Shown here piece by piece: positions 5,284 to 5,288 of a stretch of DNA of 5,288 bases (position 1 is the first letter of the stretch; the number at the start of each line of letters is the position of its first letter). This stretch comes from JAZNOQ01 sp045589215. Lineage in GTDB: Bacteria; Bacillota; Clostridia; Oscillospirales; CAG-272. Made by a program: the position numbers and the translations under genes. The DNA lies in contig JAZNOQ010000167.1 in NCBI GenBank assembly GCA_045589215.1, positions 1 through 5,288 on the forward strand. The letters run 5' to 3'. Under the pieces are notes generated by a model. It was not told where the DNA came from. It did no database searches and saw nothing but the letters and a program-made list of their open reading frames with translations.

Positions 5284-5288
5284 AAATT

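Noticed and set aside
5268..5285. A longer FtsZ beginning at the TTG at 5285.
   Set aside because: That TTG overlaps the GGAGG that is ideally spaced for the ATG at 5270, and the five extra residues do not resemble family N-termini.

Overview
The window looks chromosomal and appears to come from a Gram-positive anaerobe of the class Clostridia (Bacillota). This is an inference from three things: strong purine-rich Shine-Dalgarno sites, an FtsZ of the Firmicutes type, and an XRE-type regulator start that is typical of this group. Base composition is moderate, close to 50 % G+C by eye. I cannot name a genus. Every gene I can support lies on the minus strand, so transcription runs from right to left.

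Layout, in the direction of transcription. (1) 5270-4203: a complete ftsZ, the GTPase of the cell-division ring. It is followed by a structured 3' region (4202-4099) and a clear intrinsic terminator (about 4098-4057). (2) 4056-3974: a short promoter/leader region with a TTGACA box and an overlapping 6-bp inverted repeat. (3) 3973-326: one very large gene (1215 codons) for a multidomain PHP-type metallohydrolase of the CehA/McbA kind. The catalytic domain is embedded between Ig-like, CARDB-like and lamin-tail-like beta domains and ends in a basic stretch plus an Ala-rich C-terminal helix. It is followed by an 11-bp-stem, bidirectional terminator (298-253). (4) 252-69: an intergenic region with a good leftward promoter and overlapping divergent promoter-like signals. 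(5) 68-1: the first 22 codons of an XRE-family helix-turn-helix regulator that runs out of the window.

The three genes appear to be separate transcription units, because each long gene ends in its own terminator and is followed by promoter-like sequence. Nothing in the sequence shows that they act in one pathway. ftsZ is not followed here by another recognisable division or sporulation gene.

The points most worth a second look are three. FtsZ has a degenerate C-terminal peptide and altered GTP-loop and T7-loop neighbourhoods. The giant PHP protein has extracellular-looking domains but no signal peptide, and a C-terminal membrane-like tail. The intergenic regulatory architecture is also unusual, with overlapping divergent -35 boxes and an operator-like repeat. 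I saw no RNA genes, CRISPR arrays, insertion sequences, attachment sites or origins.
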